64,000 bases of DNA from Synechococcus elongatus PCC 11801 (GTDB taxonomy: Bacteria > Cyanobacteriota > Cyanobacteriia > Synechococcales > Synechococcaceae). The stretch covers positions 806,001 to 870,000 of the forward strand of contig NZ_CP030139.2 of assembly GCF_003846445.2 (NCBI RefSeq), in the 5' to 3' direction. Under the pieces are notes generated by a model. The model saw only the letters and a list, made by a program, of their open reading frames with translations. It made no database searches and had not been told where the DNA came from. This document shows positions 18,915 to 27,245 of the stretch, one piece after another. A program made the translations under genes and the position numbers. How positions within the stretch are numbered: the stretch's first letter is position 1; every line of letters starts with the position of its first letter.

Positions 18915-19721
18915 TTACAGGGCGTTTAAAGCATGCTGAACTTCAGCACCTAACCATTCATCGAACAATTCCTGCAACATCTGCTGGCGAATCGTTTCAT
19001 TAAACGCAACTGGTTGGAGTTGATCGAGGCGAATAATGAGCCAGTAAGATTCGAGAGTACAGGGTGGAAGGACTTGCCCTAGCTGAGCAGTACGCAGAAT
19101 TTCAGCGAGAGCTGGATGAGGCTGACTGAGCGGCACAGGCCCTAGTTTGCCACCGGTTTTGGCTTCATGGCCCTGCGAAAATTGAGTTGCTAGCTCTTCA
19201 AAACTAGCTTCCTCATGCAGGATCTGTTGATAGAGCTCCTGAATGAGATTCCCATCAGAATGGCGCAGCAGGGAGTAGCTCACAAGGTCTAGCTGACTCT
19301 TGCGTTTGAGAAAGTGATTTTCGACACGATGGCCAAATTCACGATCTTGGAAAAGACGGAGCCGCAGTCGATTTTCGACTGATGCCTTCCATTGTTCAAG
19401 CGAAATCTTTTGATGCGCCAAGAGTTGTGGCAGCTGCTGCGGAGTAATTCGATTCTGAACACACCAAGCCTGACATTCCTGCTCGAGGGCATCTGGCTGA
19501 ACGTCCATACCCTGCAGTACTTGCTCAAAACGGATGCGCTTAACTAACTCTGCCAGCAGTTGATGCTTTTGGAGTAGGGCGGCTAAGTCGCTTTCTTGAA
19601 CCTCGCGATCGCCCACCACAAGCCGAAAAGGTTTTTGAGAAGACGCTAAGGTCATTGAGTCAAGGAGCGGACGGTCCAAAGTTTTCCCATCATAGAAGGC
19701 AATGGCTGACTTCTGTAGCAT
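18915..19721 (-). CDS. Parvulin-type peptidyl-prolyl isomerase (SurA/PpiC-like)
   Basis: About 268 residues (ATG at 19721; a GTG at 19730 adds three). The N-terminal half is helical and SurA-like, and the C-terminal half contains a parvulin core: HEEASFEELATQFSQGH, then GGKLGPVPLSQ and the closing strands WLIIRLDQL. No signal peptide is visible, so it probably works in the cytosol. It is the first gene of the secretion operon, 14 bp before the exporter. Foldases of this kind are often encoded next to cyanobacterial C39/HlyB-type exporters and could keep the substrate in an export-ready state; that is inference. Some catalytic parvulin positions are divergent, so it could be a chaperone more than an isomerase. 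Confidence 0.82.
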   Translation of the reverse strand: MLQKSAIAFYDGKTLDRPLLDSMTLASSQKPFRLVVGDREVQESDLAALLQKHQLLAELVKRIRFEQVLQGMDVQPDALEQECQAWCVQNRITPQQLPQLLAHQKISLEQWKASVENRLRLRLFQDREFGHRVENHFLKRKSQLDLVSYSLLRHSDGNLIQELYQQILHEEASFEELATQFSQGHEAKTGGKLGPVPLSQPHPALAEILRTAQLGQVLPPCTLESYWLIIRLDQLQPVAFNETIRQQMLQELFDEWLGAEVQHALNAL

Positions 19722-19764
19722 TTCAGCCACAGCCGAGGACCAGGCCAGAAGTCAAACCTTGAAA

Positions 19765-19799
19765 ATGATAAAGCAGGGCAACCAGCCGTTACCCTGCCT
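19765..19799 (-). terminator. Putative terminator of acsF
   Basis: Read leftward from the acsF stop, GCAGGG (19797-19792) pairs with CCCTGC (19778-19773), and the inner AAC/GTT bases can extend the stem. A T-rich stretch (TTTATCATTTT) follows. It separates acsF from the secretion operon downstream on the same strand. Confidence 0.6.
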
Positions 19800-19824
19800 T
19801 AATTGAGATTAGTGCCCTCGATCG

Positions 19825-20901
19825 CTAGCGCACTGCTGGCTGGAATTTCTCAGACTCTAGAGGCTTGATCAGGTAGAGCTTCAGAAGCTGCAGGCCATTA
19901 GAGAGGTAGTAAGGCAGCTTGCGCAGCACTTTAACCGGCTTGGGTGCCTGGGTAGCCTCGATCGCAGCCAACTGGTTGTTGTTGTTGATGCAAGTTTCGA
20001 GGCGATCGTAGAACTTGGGATGATCGACATCGAGAACAACCGGGAAGACGCGAGCCGAAGTCTCGTTCGTCTTAGCGATCACAAGGCGATCGTACTCACG
20101 GGCATCCAGACCGAGTGCTTCGTAGAACTCTTTGCGCTGGACGTCGCGGATGTACATCGTTGCAAAGACAGCCAGAAGGAAGAAGCGGCACCAAAGCTTG
20201 GCGATAAAACCGCGCACGGTCGAAGGCTGTGCCTTCATCAAGGCATCGAAGAAGTCACCGTGACGATTTTCGTCTTGGCACCAGTTCTCGAAGAACTTAA
20301 AGATCGGGTAGATCCGATATTCCGGGTGCTGTTCGAGGTGACGGAAAATCGTGATGTAGCGCCAGTAGCCAATCTTCTCGCTCAGGTAAGTGGCATAGAA
20401 GATATAAGCCGGTTTGAAGTAGGTGTACTTCTTGTTAGCCGTCAAGAAGCCGAGGTCGAGCTGCAGGTTGAAGTCGCTCATCGACTTATTGAGGAAGCCT
20501 GCGTGACGGGCTTCGTCGCGGGCCATCAACTCAAAGCATTCCGCCAACAGCGGGTTGCGGTTTTTGATGCGACGGCTCAGCTCTTTGTAGAGCAAGAAGC
20601 CAGAGAACTCCGAAGTGCAAGACTGCTCGAGGAATTCCACGAAAACCTTTTTAGTTTCCGGATCCATGTCGTCAGCCGAGCCGTCAAATTCCGGCGTGCG
20701 GACGAAGTGCTTGCGGTTGTAATCAGCGCGGAACTCCTCCAAGATGGCCCGCAGTTCATCCTCGTTGGGTGAGAGATCCATCTTGGCCATCGCTTCAAAA
20801 TCGGTGGTGTAGAAGCGAGGCGTCAGGATCGTCTCTTTGGCAGGAGCCTTAATGCCCGGACGCAATTCTTCGAGTTCGGGTTTTTGGAGGGAATCAACCA
20901 T
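19825..20901 (-). CDS. acsF: Aerobic Mg-protoporphyrin IX monomethyl ester cyclase
   Basis: AcsF/ChlA of 358 residues from the ATG at 20901 ([13 protein letters not shown]), the usual family length; upstream in-frame sequence lacks family similarity. It is the di-iron, oxygen-dependent enzyme that forms ring E of chlorophyll, turning Mg-protoporphyrin IX monomethyl ester into protochlorophyllide at the thylakoid membrane. Iron-binding carboxylates and histidines are visible in [21 protein letters not shown] and [10 protein letters not shown]. The conserved core continues through [17 protein letters not shown]. It makes the substrate of the chlL/chlN-encoded reductase subunits found at about 45 kb in this window. 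Confidence 0.97.
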   Translation of the reverse strand: MVDSLQKPELEELRPGIKAPAKETILTPRFYTTDFEAMAKMDLSPNEDELRAILEEFRADYNRKHFVRTPEFDGSADDMDPETKKVFVEFLEQSCTSEFSGFLLYKELSRRIKNRNPLLAECFELMARDEARHAGFLNKSMSDFNLQLDLGFLTANKKYTYFKPAYIFYATYLSEKIGYWRYITIFRHLEQHPEYRIYPIFKFFENWCQDENRHGDFFDALMKAQPSTVRGFIAKLWCRFFLLAVFATMYIRDVQRKEFYEALGLDAREYDRLVIAKTNETSARVFPVVLDVDHPKFYDRLETCINNNNQLAAIEATQAPKPVKVLRKLPYYLSNGLQLLKLYLIKPLESEKFQPAVR

Positions 20902-21054
20902 AGCAGTGCTGGGAGTTGGTTGTGAAGTTCGCCTGAGCTGGCCGTAAGTCACTCACTGCCGTGTGAGAACTCCAGACCGTCTTCAGTCTATCAACGGCCT
21001 CTAAAGGCAAGGCCGGTAAGGGGTGAAGAGTTACGACAAAGTGTTACGACTCTG

Positions 21055-21480
21055 TTAATTTTGCTCGAGCCATTTTTGACCATCGAGACGCGAGAGGATG
21101 CGGTTGAGGAGCAAAGGCAAAGTGATCTTGCGCTCATCACCCAAAAAGGCTTCTAGGGTTGCCGGGGCAGCTTTGCCGTCCGCCAAGGTAAACACCTTAG
21201 GCGCGGTTAGGTTTTCTTCAGTGAATCCCAGCAAGAACCGCCGTTGACCGTTGGCCCAAGAGCCTTGCAGTTGCCAGCAGCGATCGCCCACGACAGGCAA
21301 AGGGGCTTCAACAAATTGCAGGTCTAAGTCGGCAAGGCCCCGATCGCTGAGGGCTTGACGGACAGCAGGCAGCAGATCGACTTGGACAAACTCTTGGAAC
21401 GGTTTGTCTTCCAAGGCTGGAGGCTTGGCTTTCTTGGCTGCAGGTTGAGCTGGGGGAGTTGCAGTTTGTTCTTCAGGCAT
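21055..21480 (-). CDS. Conserved cyanobacterial protein (DUF2996-like)
   Basis: A 141-residue protein from the ATG at 21480 (MPEEQTATPP). The first 30 residues are rich in P, A and K and probably disordered. The rest is a compact domain containing FVQVDLLPAVRQALSDRG, WQLQGSWANGQRRFLLGF and LLLNRILSRLDGQKWLEQN, which I associate with the DUF2996 family of cyanobacteria and plants. No catalytic motif, signal peptide or membrane helix is visible. It lies 60 bp downstream of a two-helix membrane protein gene on the same strand. Its function is unknown. Confidence 0.75.
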   Translation of the reverse strand: MPEEQTATPPAQPAAKKAKPPALEDKPFQEFVQVDLLPAVRQALSDRGLADLDLQFVEAPLPVVGDRCWQLQGSWANGQRRFLLGFTEENLTAPKVFTLADGKAAPATLEAFLGDERKITLPLLLNRILSRLDGQKWLEQN

Positions 21481-21541
21481 CAGGACTGACCAATGAGCAA
21501 AACGGGTGAGCGCTGCGTTGATCTTACCGATCGCTACTCGC

Positions 21542-22120
21542 CTACCAATCGTCTTGCTCAACAAAATCCCAATCATCTCCCGTCGTGGTCGTCGATGGTG
21601 GCGTTGGGCTGGGGCGACGGCTAGGGGATGATTCTGCAGCAGTCGTCGGGGGCTTCACGACTCGGAAACCGGTATCAATCACCCGTTCGGGGGTGGGTTC
21701 TGGACGAGGCGATCGCGGCGGTGGGGCGGATTCTGCACGGGAGCGAGCTGACCACCCCCCGGTTTCCCAAGGTTCTGCAGGCTCAGTTGATGAGGACTGA
21801 CTGCGTGTTGGGCCACCGGTTTCTCGGCCCATGAAGGTCCAGTCGCCACGACGGCGCGCTCGTGGCTCTGGGCCCGTACCACTGGAACCCGTCGAAGCTG
21901 ATGGAGTAGCTGGGCTTGAGATCGAGCGAATCAGCCAATGGATGATGGCACTCGTGAGCAAGCCCACCGCGATCGCCAGCACAAACCACAGACCCAGCGG
22001 TTGGGGACGGGTCTGCAACGTCAAAAAATAGACCGGTAGGCGGGTGCCCAGATTGCTGACCAGCAGCAAAACACTGATTAGGGCGATCGCCAAAAAACTC
22101 ACGCCAAGCGCCGATCGCAT
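21542..22120 (-). CDS. Two-helix membrane protein with disordered tail (LapA-like)
   Basis: 192 residues from the ATG at 22120, two bases from the ubiX stop. Two hydrophobic helices lie near residues 6-25 (LGVSFLAIALISVLLLV) and 48-65 (GLWFVLAIAVGLLTSAII), a pattern of the LapA/DUF1049 type. A tail of about 110 residues follows, rich in S, P, R and T, ending in an acidic DDWDFVEQDDW. A tryptophan motif DWTFMG earlier in the tail resembles that ending, so the two may be short linear interaction motifs. Its function is unknown. It is probably cotranscribed with ubiX and the RNB-family gene upstream. Confidence 0.7.
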   Translation of the reverse strand: MRSALGVSFLAIALISVLLLVSNLGTRLPVYFLTLQTRPQPLGLWFVLAIAVGLLTSAIIHWLIRSISSPATPSASTGSSGTGPEPRARRRGDWTFMGRETGGPTRSQSSSTEPAEPWETGGWSARSRAESAPPPRSPRPEPTPERVIDTGFRVVKPPTTAAESSPSRRPSPTPPSTTTTGDDWDFVEQDDW

Positions 22121-22122
22121 AG

Positions 22123-22761
22123 TCAGTCCTCGGCTTGATCGACGTTGCCCTGCCAACGATTGAGTGGAACACAGTCCAACCCAAAGCAATCTAAGACCCG
22201 TGCCACAACAAAATCCACCAGATCTTCGATGGTTTGTGGTTGATGGTACCAAGCTGGAATCGCCGGTACGATCCGCGCCCCAGCCTCTGCCAAGGTCGTG
22301 AGATTGCGCAGATGAATCAGGTTGAAGGGCGTCTCCCTTGGGACGATCGCCAAGCAGCGCCCTTCCTTGAGGTGGACATCAGCTGCCCGCTCCAGCAGAT
22401 CGCTACCCACCCCCGAGGCCAACTTACCGACGGTACTCATGCTGCAGGGCAGGATGACCATGCCCCGCGTTCGGAAAGAACCGCTGGCAATGCGAGCACC
22501 AACATTACTGCTGCGATGACAAACCAGTTGACCGCGATCGGGCACACCGGCCTGTTCTCGCCAGAATTTCTCCTGCAGCTCGGGAGCCGAGGGGAAAGGA
22601 ATGTGGGACTCCGATCGCCAGACTTCAGCCGCTGCCCGCGACGCCACTAAATCAACCGCCAGATCCGCCAAGAGCAGATGGCGCAGGGCACGAACCGCGT
22701 AGATCATGCCCGATGCACCACTCACTCCAAGGACGAGGGGCTGGGAAGGAGTGACACTCAC
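22123..22761 (-). CDS. ubiX: Flavin prenyltransferase (UbiX/Pad1 family)
   Basis: A 212-residue flavoprotein that attaches a dimethylallyl group to FMN to make prenyl-FMN, the cofactor of UbiD-type decarboxylases used in quinone synthesis. Family blocks are GVSGASGMIYAVRAL at the N terminus (FMN phosphate loop), SGSFRTRGMVILPCSMST near residue 95, LKEGRCLAIVPRETPFN near 132 and a PAIPAWYHQPQT block near 168. The start is GTG at 22761, overlapping the RNB-family stop by four bases (GTGA), so it is translationally coupled to that gene. No ubiD is present in the window. Confidence 0.94.
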   Translation of the reverse strand: MSVTPSQPLVLGVSGASGMIYAVRALRHLLLADLAVDLVASRAAAEVWRSESHIPFPSAPELQEKFWREQAGVPDRGQLVCHRSSNVGARIASGSFRTRGMVILPCSMSTVGKLASGVGSDLLERAADVHLKEGRCLAIVPRETPFNLIHLRNLTTLAEAGARIVPAIPAWYHQPQTIEDLVDFVVARVLDCFGLDCVPLNRWQGNVDQAED

Positions 22762-24995
22762 AGCATTTCCATGGGTTCGCGATCAGGCGTCACTGGCGGA
22801 ACTTCCGGCAACGGCAACACCCCAAGATCAATTTGCTGGCGGTAGTAATCGACATTGCGAATTTCCACCTCGACGCGATCGCCTAGGCCAAACTGGCGCC
22901 GATTCTTACGCCCAATCAAGCGCTGCTGGCGCGAACGATATTCGTACCAGTCATCTTTAAGGGAACTGACGTGAACGAGTCCCTCAACTTGCAGGGCTTC
23001 AATTTGGACAAAGAAGCCGTAGGACTGAACACCCCGAATCACACCAGCAAAGGTCTGACCGATACAGGCTTTGGCGGCGGCTGCCTTTTTCAGGCCTTGG
23101 AAATCAACACTGGCCTCAATGGCTCGTTTCTCCGCCTCGCTGAGCTGTTGGGCCAGCAGCTTCAAATCGGTTTCCAGTTCTGTTTGGACTTCAGGAGGCA
23201 GAACACTCCAGTTAATTTGGCCATGACTACCGCTGTGGCGGATATTGACGCCTTCCTTGCTGCGGCTGGAGCGGCGATCGCGCCCTTGTTGGAACAGAGC
23301 CAGCAGCACCCGCTGCACCCAAAGGTCCGCATAGCGTTGGCTGGGCGCCACGAAATGACCGTAGGTTTCCAGCCCAAGGTTGAAGTGGGCTACTGGCTGC
23401 GTGCTGTAGAAGCTCGGTTTGAAGGTTTGCAGCAGCAGATGATCGAGCAAGTTGGCAAGTTCTGAGGTTTGCGTGGCATCGCTCAATTGCTGCAGTGCAA
23501 GACGGTTCAGCTCCGTCTCGTTCTCATCGACTTCGATCGCCAGTCCTAAACCAGCCGCCAGCCGCTGCAGATCCTGAATGCTACCCAGATCTGGCGATCG
23601 CTGGCCAACGTAGAGCACGGGTAGTTCCAGAGCCTGCAAATGCTCTGTGACCAAGCGATTGGCTTGAATCAGGATTTCCTGAACGGCTCCCACGATCGCG
23701 GGCGATCGCAACACCACGCCTAGAACACCTTCGTCATTCCCAGTCGTCTGCGTGACCGTCAGTTCAAAGCCGCCCCGTTCACGTCGTTGGGTTCGCCAAC
23801 GGTCAGCGATCGCCTGCAGTTGCTTGAGCGTTTCGACCGCTTCCCCCGCTGCTTTACTATCAGCCAGCAGATCCGTTGCTTCCGCCGGAGACAGCACTTG
23901 CTTCAGCTGCACCAGACTCGGTTGCAGCTCATAGTCCTGTACGACGCCCGTTGCATCGACTCGGATCAGCAAGGAGACAGCCCGTCGGTCGTCGCCCACA
24001 ACAAACCGGCCCAATCCTTGGGTGAAGACTGGCGGTAGCAAGGGCAGTGCCGTTTCACCAAGATGCAGATCGATACCCTGCCGCTGGGCTTCAAGGTCGA
24101 GATCCGACTGAAGCGGTATCGAACTGGCCACCTCTACGGTGTGGACGATGACTTGCCAGCCGCCTGAAGCATCCGACTGGATACTGAGCGCCGCATCGAG
24201 CGGATGGGCTGGATCAGAGGCGATCGCCAAAGTGAAAGACTGGCGGAGATCCAAACGATCTTGAATCGGGTCAGACTCGGGAGCACTCGGGAGACTAACG
24301 ACCGTTGCGATCGCCACCTCACTCAAGTCAGAAGGCAGATTATGCTTGCAGCGAATTAAATCAACCGGCGAGGCCGACTCGGGGTCGCTGCCCAAAATCT
24401 GAGTCACCTTACCGACTGGCGGCAGTTGCGCTAGGGGATAGCGCTGAACAGCCACGCTGGCCAGGTAGTCCCGATTAGCCGCCAAATCGAGACCATTACT
24501 CTCCAAATCGAGCTCGCAGAGCAGGCGATCGTCCAAGGGCACAGCGCGGAACCCTTCGCCTTCAGACTTCTCAGTAATGCGAGCGAGGACACTGCTGTTA
24601 GCCCGCTCGAGGATTAGCTTGACTTCGCCCTCAGGACTGCGCCGCCGACTGCCCTCGCGCAGGACATTGACCAGCACGCGATCGCCATTCCAAGCATGGT
24701 TGAGCTGATGCTCACGGATGTAGATATCCTCTGCATCCTCCGCATCTTGAATCGCGAAGCAAAAGCCTTTGCTCGAGCAGCGCAACCGAGCTTCCACCCA
24801 CTCGTTCTCTTCATTGCGCCGATACTTACCCCGATCCTTGGTCAGCAAGCCCAAACGTTCGAGGGCATCTAAGACGATTTGTAGTTTGCGGCTCTTGTCC
24901 TCGTCTTCGCAGCCCAGTTTTTTCTCTAGCTGTTTAGGGGCAACAAACTTTCCTTCACTGAACTGAGTCAGAAGCGTGGCAATCGAGAAGTTCAT
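22758..24995 (-). CDS. RNase II/R (RNB) family protein with degenerate active site, Zam-like
   Basis: 745 residues from the ATG at 24995 (MNFSIATLL). Order of domains: N-terminal winged-helix and cold-shock-like RNA-binding segments (GKYRRNEENEW, GFCFAIQDAED), a divergent RNB domain near residues 247-600, and a C-terminal S1 domain (GVIRGVQSYGFFVQIEA, EGLVHVSSL). In RNase II four Asp hold the metals. Aligned to that loop this protein reads IASDPAHPLDAAL near residue 258, keeping only one of the four (Asp201, 207 and 210 become Ala, Pro and Ala). The TSPIRRYPDL block is altered to APSQRYADL. It may therefore bind RNA without degrading it. Cyanobacterial Zam (acetazolamide resistance) is a candidate relative. 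RnR is the other possible label. Confidence 0.82.
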   Translation of the reverse strand: MNFSIATLLTQFSEGKFVAPKQLEKKLGCEDEDKSRKLQIVLDALERLGLLTKDRGKYRRNEENEWVEARLRCSSKGFCFAIQDAEDAEDIYIREHQLNHAWNGDRVLVNVLREGSRRRSPEGEVKLILERANSSVLARITEKSEGEGFRAVPLDDRLLCELDLESNGLDLAANRDYLASVAVQRYPLAQLPPVGKVTQILGSDPESASPVDLIRCKHNLPSDLSEVAIATVVSLPSAPESDPIQDRLDLRQSFTLAIASDPAHPLDAALSIQSDASGGWQVIVHTVEVASSIPLQSDLDLEAQRQGIDLHLGETALPLLPPVFTQGLGRFVVGDDRRAVSLLIRVDATGVVQDYELQPSLVQLKQVLSPAEATDLLADSKAAGEAVETLKQLQAIADRWRTQRRERGGFELTVTQTTGNDEGVLGVVLRSPAIVGAVQEILIQANRLVTEHLQALELPVLYVGQRSPDLGSIQDLQRLAAGLGLAIEVDENETELNRLALQQLSDATQTSELANLLDHLLLQTFKPSFYSTQPVAHFNLGLETYGHFVAPSQRYADLWVQRVLLALFQQGRDRRSSRSKEGVNIRHSGSHGQINWSVLPPEVQTELETDLKLLAQQLSEAEKRAIEASVDFQGLKKAAAAKACIGQTFAGVIRGVQSYGFFVQIEALQVEGLVHVSSLKDDWYEYRSRQQRLIGRKNRRQFGLGDRVEVEIRNVDYYRQQIDLGVLPLPEVPPVTPDREPMEML

Positions 24996-25319
24996 CGAGT
25001 CGGGGATAGAGGTGGGGTTGAGGGGCGGCAATGGCCTGAAGCGGAGGGCCGATCGCTAAGGTGACAGTTCACAACAGTCGGACAAGACTGTCAGCTCAGA
25101 CGACGCTACACCTGTGCTGCTCCTTTGCAGGCTGCCAATCTAGGGCAACAAGAACAGCCAGCCAAAACAGAGCACACAAGTGAGCCATTGCCCAGCTTGC
25201 TGGCTATCCTTGGGCTCAAGGGCAAAATCTCAGGCGATCGCTCTTGGAGACGTAGCGGCCCAGCATGACGCGACAACGGCGTCTGTCTATTCTACGGTGC
25301 CCCTGCGATCGGGACCGGC
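24996..25319. other. 324-bp stretch without a gene, upstream of the RNB-family gene
   Basis: No open frame, tRNA, 4.5S RNA or tmRNA signature was found. Two overlapping short inverted repeats lie at 25063-25096: GACAGT/ACTGTC, and ACAGTC/GACTGT at 25074-25091. One HIP1 palindrome occurs near 25234. The promoter of the RNB-ubiX operon should lie here, but I cannot place it. Confidence 0.6.
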
Positions 25320-25994
25320 TTAGTTGGGCATCCGACCGCTCTGGATGAAGCAAATGCGCTGCCCAACGTTCGTTGCATGGTCGGCCATCCGTTCGATATG
25401 GCGGATCACTAAGACAAGCAAGACAGTTGCTTCTAGGTTGAACTGTGCCTGAGAGTCATGGACCAGGCGCTCGTAGAGAGCATCAAAGTCAGCATCGACG
25501 GCATCGTCTTTGTCTTTAATCGCCCGTCCTAGCTCAGCGTCGATATTGGCAATCGCCGCCAAGCTCATGGCCAACATCGATCGCGATCGCTCCAGCATCA
25601 ACCCAACCGGCTCGATGATTGGATGGGGGGCAAGGGCAAACAGTCGCACTGCAATTTCGCCCAAATTTTCAGCGTAGTCACCAATCCGCTCGAGGTCACG
25701 GACGATCTGCATAAAAGCGCTGAGAATGCGCAGATCGCGACTAACCGGGGACTGCAGGGCCACCAAGCTGAGACAATCTTGCTCAATCTTGCGGTAGAGC
25801 GCATCGATCACCTGATCTTGCTGATCGATTTGATCAGGCGCCGATAAATCTCGCTCCACGAGGGCTTGTCGAGCGAGCCAGCAGGAGTTTTCGACCAATG
25901 CCCCCATCCGCAAAATGTCCTGCTGAACATCCTTCACCTGCTTCATAAAGCGGGTGCGGGTCGCTGGCAAGCCCTCAAAGGTGCTGTGGAACAT
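25320..25994 (-). CDS. phoU: PhoU-family phosphate signalling protein
   Basis: About 224 residues from the ATG at 25994 (MFHSTFEGLP); a TTG four codons upstream is also in frame. It is built of two PhoU three-helix repeats. The first holds IEQDCLSLVALQSPVSRDLR and MQIVRDLERIGDYAENL, the second VRHIERMADHATNVGQRI. The E/D-x3-D motifs of both repeats (DLERIGDYAENL, HIERMADHATNV) are the usual metal-binding sites. PhoU links the PstSCAB phosphate transporter to the SphS-SphR two-component system and lowers phosphate uptake and Pho gene expression. No pst or sph gene is in this window. Confidence 0.93.
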   Translation of the reverse strand: MFHSTFEGLPATRTRFMKQVKDVQQDILRMGALVENSCWLARQALVERDLSAPDQIDQQDQVIDALYRKIEQDCLSLVALQSPVSRDLRILSAFMQIVRDLERIGDYAENLGEIAVRLFALAPHPIIEPVGLMLERSRSMLAMSLAAIANIDAELGRAIKDKDDAVDADFDALYERLVHDSQAQFNLEATVLLVLVIRHIERMADHATNVGQRICFIQSGRMPN

Positions 25995-26117
25995 GGGGTC
26001 GAGCAAGGTGGGTGATGAACCTCAAGTTGTTAAATGATGTGAAAAGCGCTGGTTTGACTCTTTTCGATCGCGGAAAGTAATTAGCAATCTAGCGCTGAAA
26101 TCGAGAGAGAGCCTGTA

Positions 26118-26207
26118 ATGACTGATACGCAAGTCTTCGTCGCCCTACTCCTTGCCCTCGTACCAGCTATCTTGGCCTACCGTTTAGGTACTGAACTCTA
26201 TCGCTAA
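26118..26207 (+). CDS. psaM: Photosystem I subunit XII
   Basis: A 29-residue protein, MTDTQVFVALLLALVPAILA followed by YRLGTELYR. The single membrane helix and the ending RLGTELYR match PsaM, a 29-31 residue subunit of cyanobacterial photosystem I that helps trimer formation and binds near PsaB. The start is the ATG at 26118. The nearest obvious terminator is at 26245-26278, so psaM is probably its own transcript. It is divergent from phoU, 123 bp away. Confidence 0.93.
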   Translation: MTDTQVFVALLLALVPAILAYRLGTELYR

Positions 26208-26244
26208 AGCCATCGCTAGTCTATTGGCGTTCATCCCTCCGCAA

Positions 26245-26278
26245 CTCTCTGGTGACTGCAGATCATCAGGGAGTTTTT
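26245..26278 (+). terminator. Terminator downstream of psaM
   Basis: CTCTCTGGTGA (26245-26255) pairs along all 11 positions, with two G-U pairs, to TCATCAGGGAG (26263-26273) around a 7-base loop. TTTTT follows directly at 26274-26278. This is a standard intrinsic terminator 37 bp after the psaM stop. Confidence 0.85.
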
Positions 26279-26358
26279 GCTTGTAGGAGCACAAAGCTTG
26301 GCACTCACCGCGCAAACCCGCTAGAGTTTGGTCTACAAGTTCCCACTCTTTCGATCGC

Positions 26359-26742
26359 ATGGCTGCTCCTCAGGTTCGTTCTGCCTCCCCGCGCGATCGC
26401 CGCCCTGTCACGGTGACTCAAGCCTCGACTGCCAAAGCGACGGGTGAATGGCTCTGGCTGGAACCGACCGTCAAGCTGACGCTACTCTTTGCCGTGGCTG
26501 CACTCCTCAGTACCTCAGGGCTCCGCCTTCTTCAGTCTGCCGCAACCCGCTTGGAACGGTTGCAGGAGCTAGATGCGGAGCTACAGCTCACGGAAAGACG
26601 AGTCCAGATCTTAAAAAACGATTTTGCGCGGGTCTTCTCAACAGCTGAGGCTCGGACGGTCATGCAGGAGCAAGGTAACTGGATTCAGCCCGGTCAGAAA
26701 CGAATTGTGTGGCAAGAGGCGAGCCCAGAAAGCAGTCGTTAG
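26359..26742 (+). CDS. Membrane-anchored coiled-coil protein, unknown function
   Basis: 127 residues. A basic, probably disordered N terminus of about 30 residues is followed by one transmembrane helix near residues 38-58 (LTLLFAVAALLSTSGLRLL), a short coiled coil (RLERLQELDAELQLTERRVQ) and a conserved-looking tail (VMQEQGNWIQPGQKRIVW). Short proteins of one helix plus a coiled coil resemble FtsB/FtsL-type division proteins, but the tail does not, and I would not assign that function. The next gene starts 32 bp downstream on the same strand, so the two probably form an operon. Confidence 0.75.
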   Translation: MAAPQVRSASPRDRRPVTVTQASTAKATGEWLWLEPTVKLTLLFAVAALLSTSGLRLLQSAATRLERLQELDAELQLTERRVQILKNDFARVFSTAEARTVMQEQGNWIQPGQKRIVWQEASPESSR

Positions 26743-26774
26743 GATGGCGCATAGACCTCCTCACTGCTGCCTCC

Positions 26775-27233
26775 ATGCCTGCCACTCCTTGGCCCGTTGA
26801 TGACTTGAGCCCCGAGAGCTACGTTGTCTTGGGCTTGGCCACCTGCTTCCTCAAACAACCTGAAGGACTGCAAGAACTCACCATTATTGAGCCCATTCCC
26901 GCAGCAGCATTGACGACTCTGTTTGCTGGCGTTCCTACGGCCTACCAAACGGCGATCGCAACGACCATTGCCGACTGGATCGATTTGACCGATTGGCAAC
27001 GTCCGAGTGACTGGCCAGAAACCGCTCAGCTCTGCTCAGACTTTGGCGAACGACTGCTAGCAGCAGCCCGCACCTATCGCCGCGATAGCCAGAACCACGA
27101 TCGCTTACCCTTGGGCGATCGCTACGACGGTTTTCAATACTCGCTGGAGCGCAAACGTATCTTGAACGCGGCTCCAGTTGTCCGGCCGGAGGATAACGTC
27201 AAACAACACGCTTACACCCATCAAGTCCTCTAA
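26775..27233 (+). CDS. Conserved cyanobacterial protein of unknown function
   Basis: 152 residues from the ATG at 26775 (MPATPWPVDDLSPESY); an in-frame ATG at 26709 would overlap the upstream gene. The sequence is that of a soluble, mostly helical protein: LGLATCFLKQPEGL, IEPIPAAALTTLFAG and a polar tail RRDSQNHDRLPLGDRYDGFQYSLERKR-type segment of charged residues. No signal peptide, membrane helix or catalytic motif is seen. A very strong hairpin follows 12 bp after its stop. I do not recognise a characterised family. Confidence 0.72.
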   Translation: MPATPWPVDDLSPESYVVLGLATCFLKQPEGLQELTIIEPIPAAALTTLFAGVPTAYQTAIATTIADWIDLTDWQRPSDWPETAQLCSDFGERLLAAARTYRRDSQNHDRLPLGDRYDGFQYSLERKRILNAAPVVRPEDNVKQHAYTHQVL

Positions 27234-27245
27234 ACGAACCTGTCC

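Noticed and set aside
20020-20772. Open frame of 250 codons opposite acsF
   Set aside because: It is antisense to a certain gene and its product shows no recognisable fold.
24996-25319. Housekeeping RNA (4.5S RNA, tmRNA or 6S RNA) in the gap
   Set aside because: The conserved 4.5S loop, tmRNA ends and 6S bubble pattern are not recognisable; only short inverted repeats are present.
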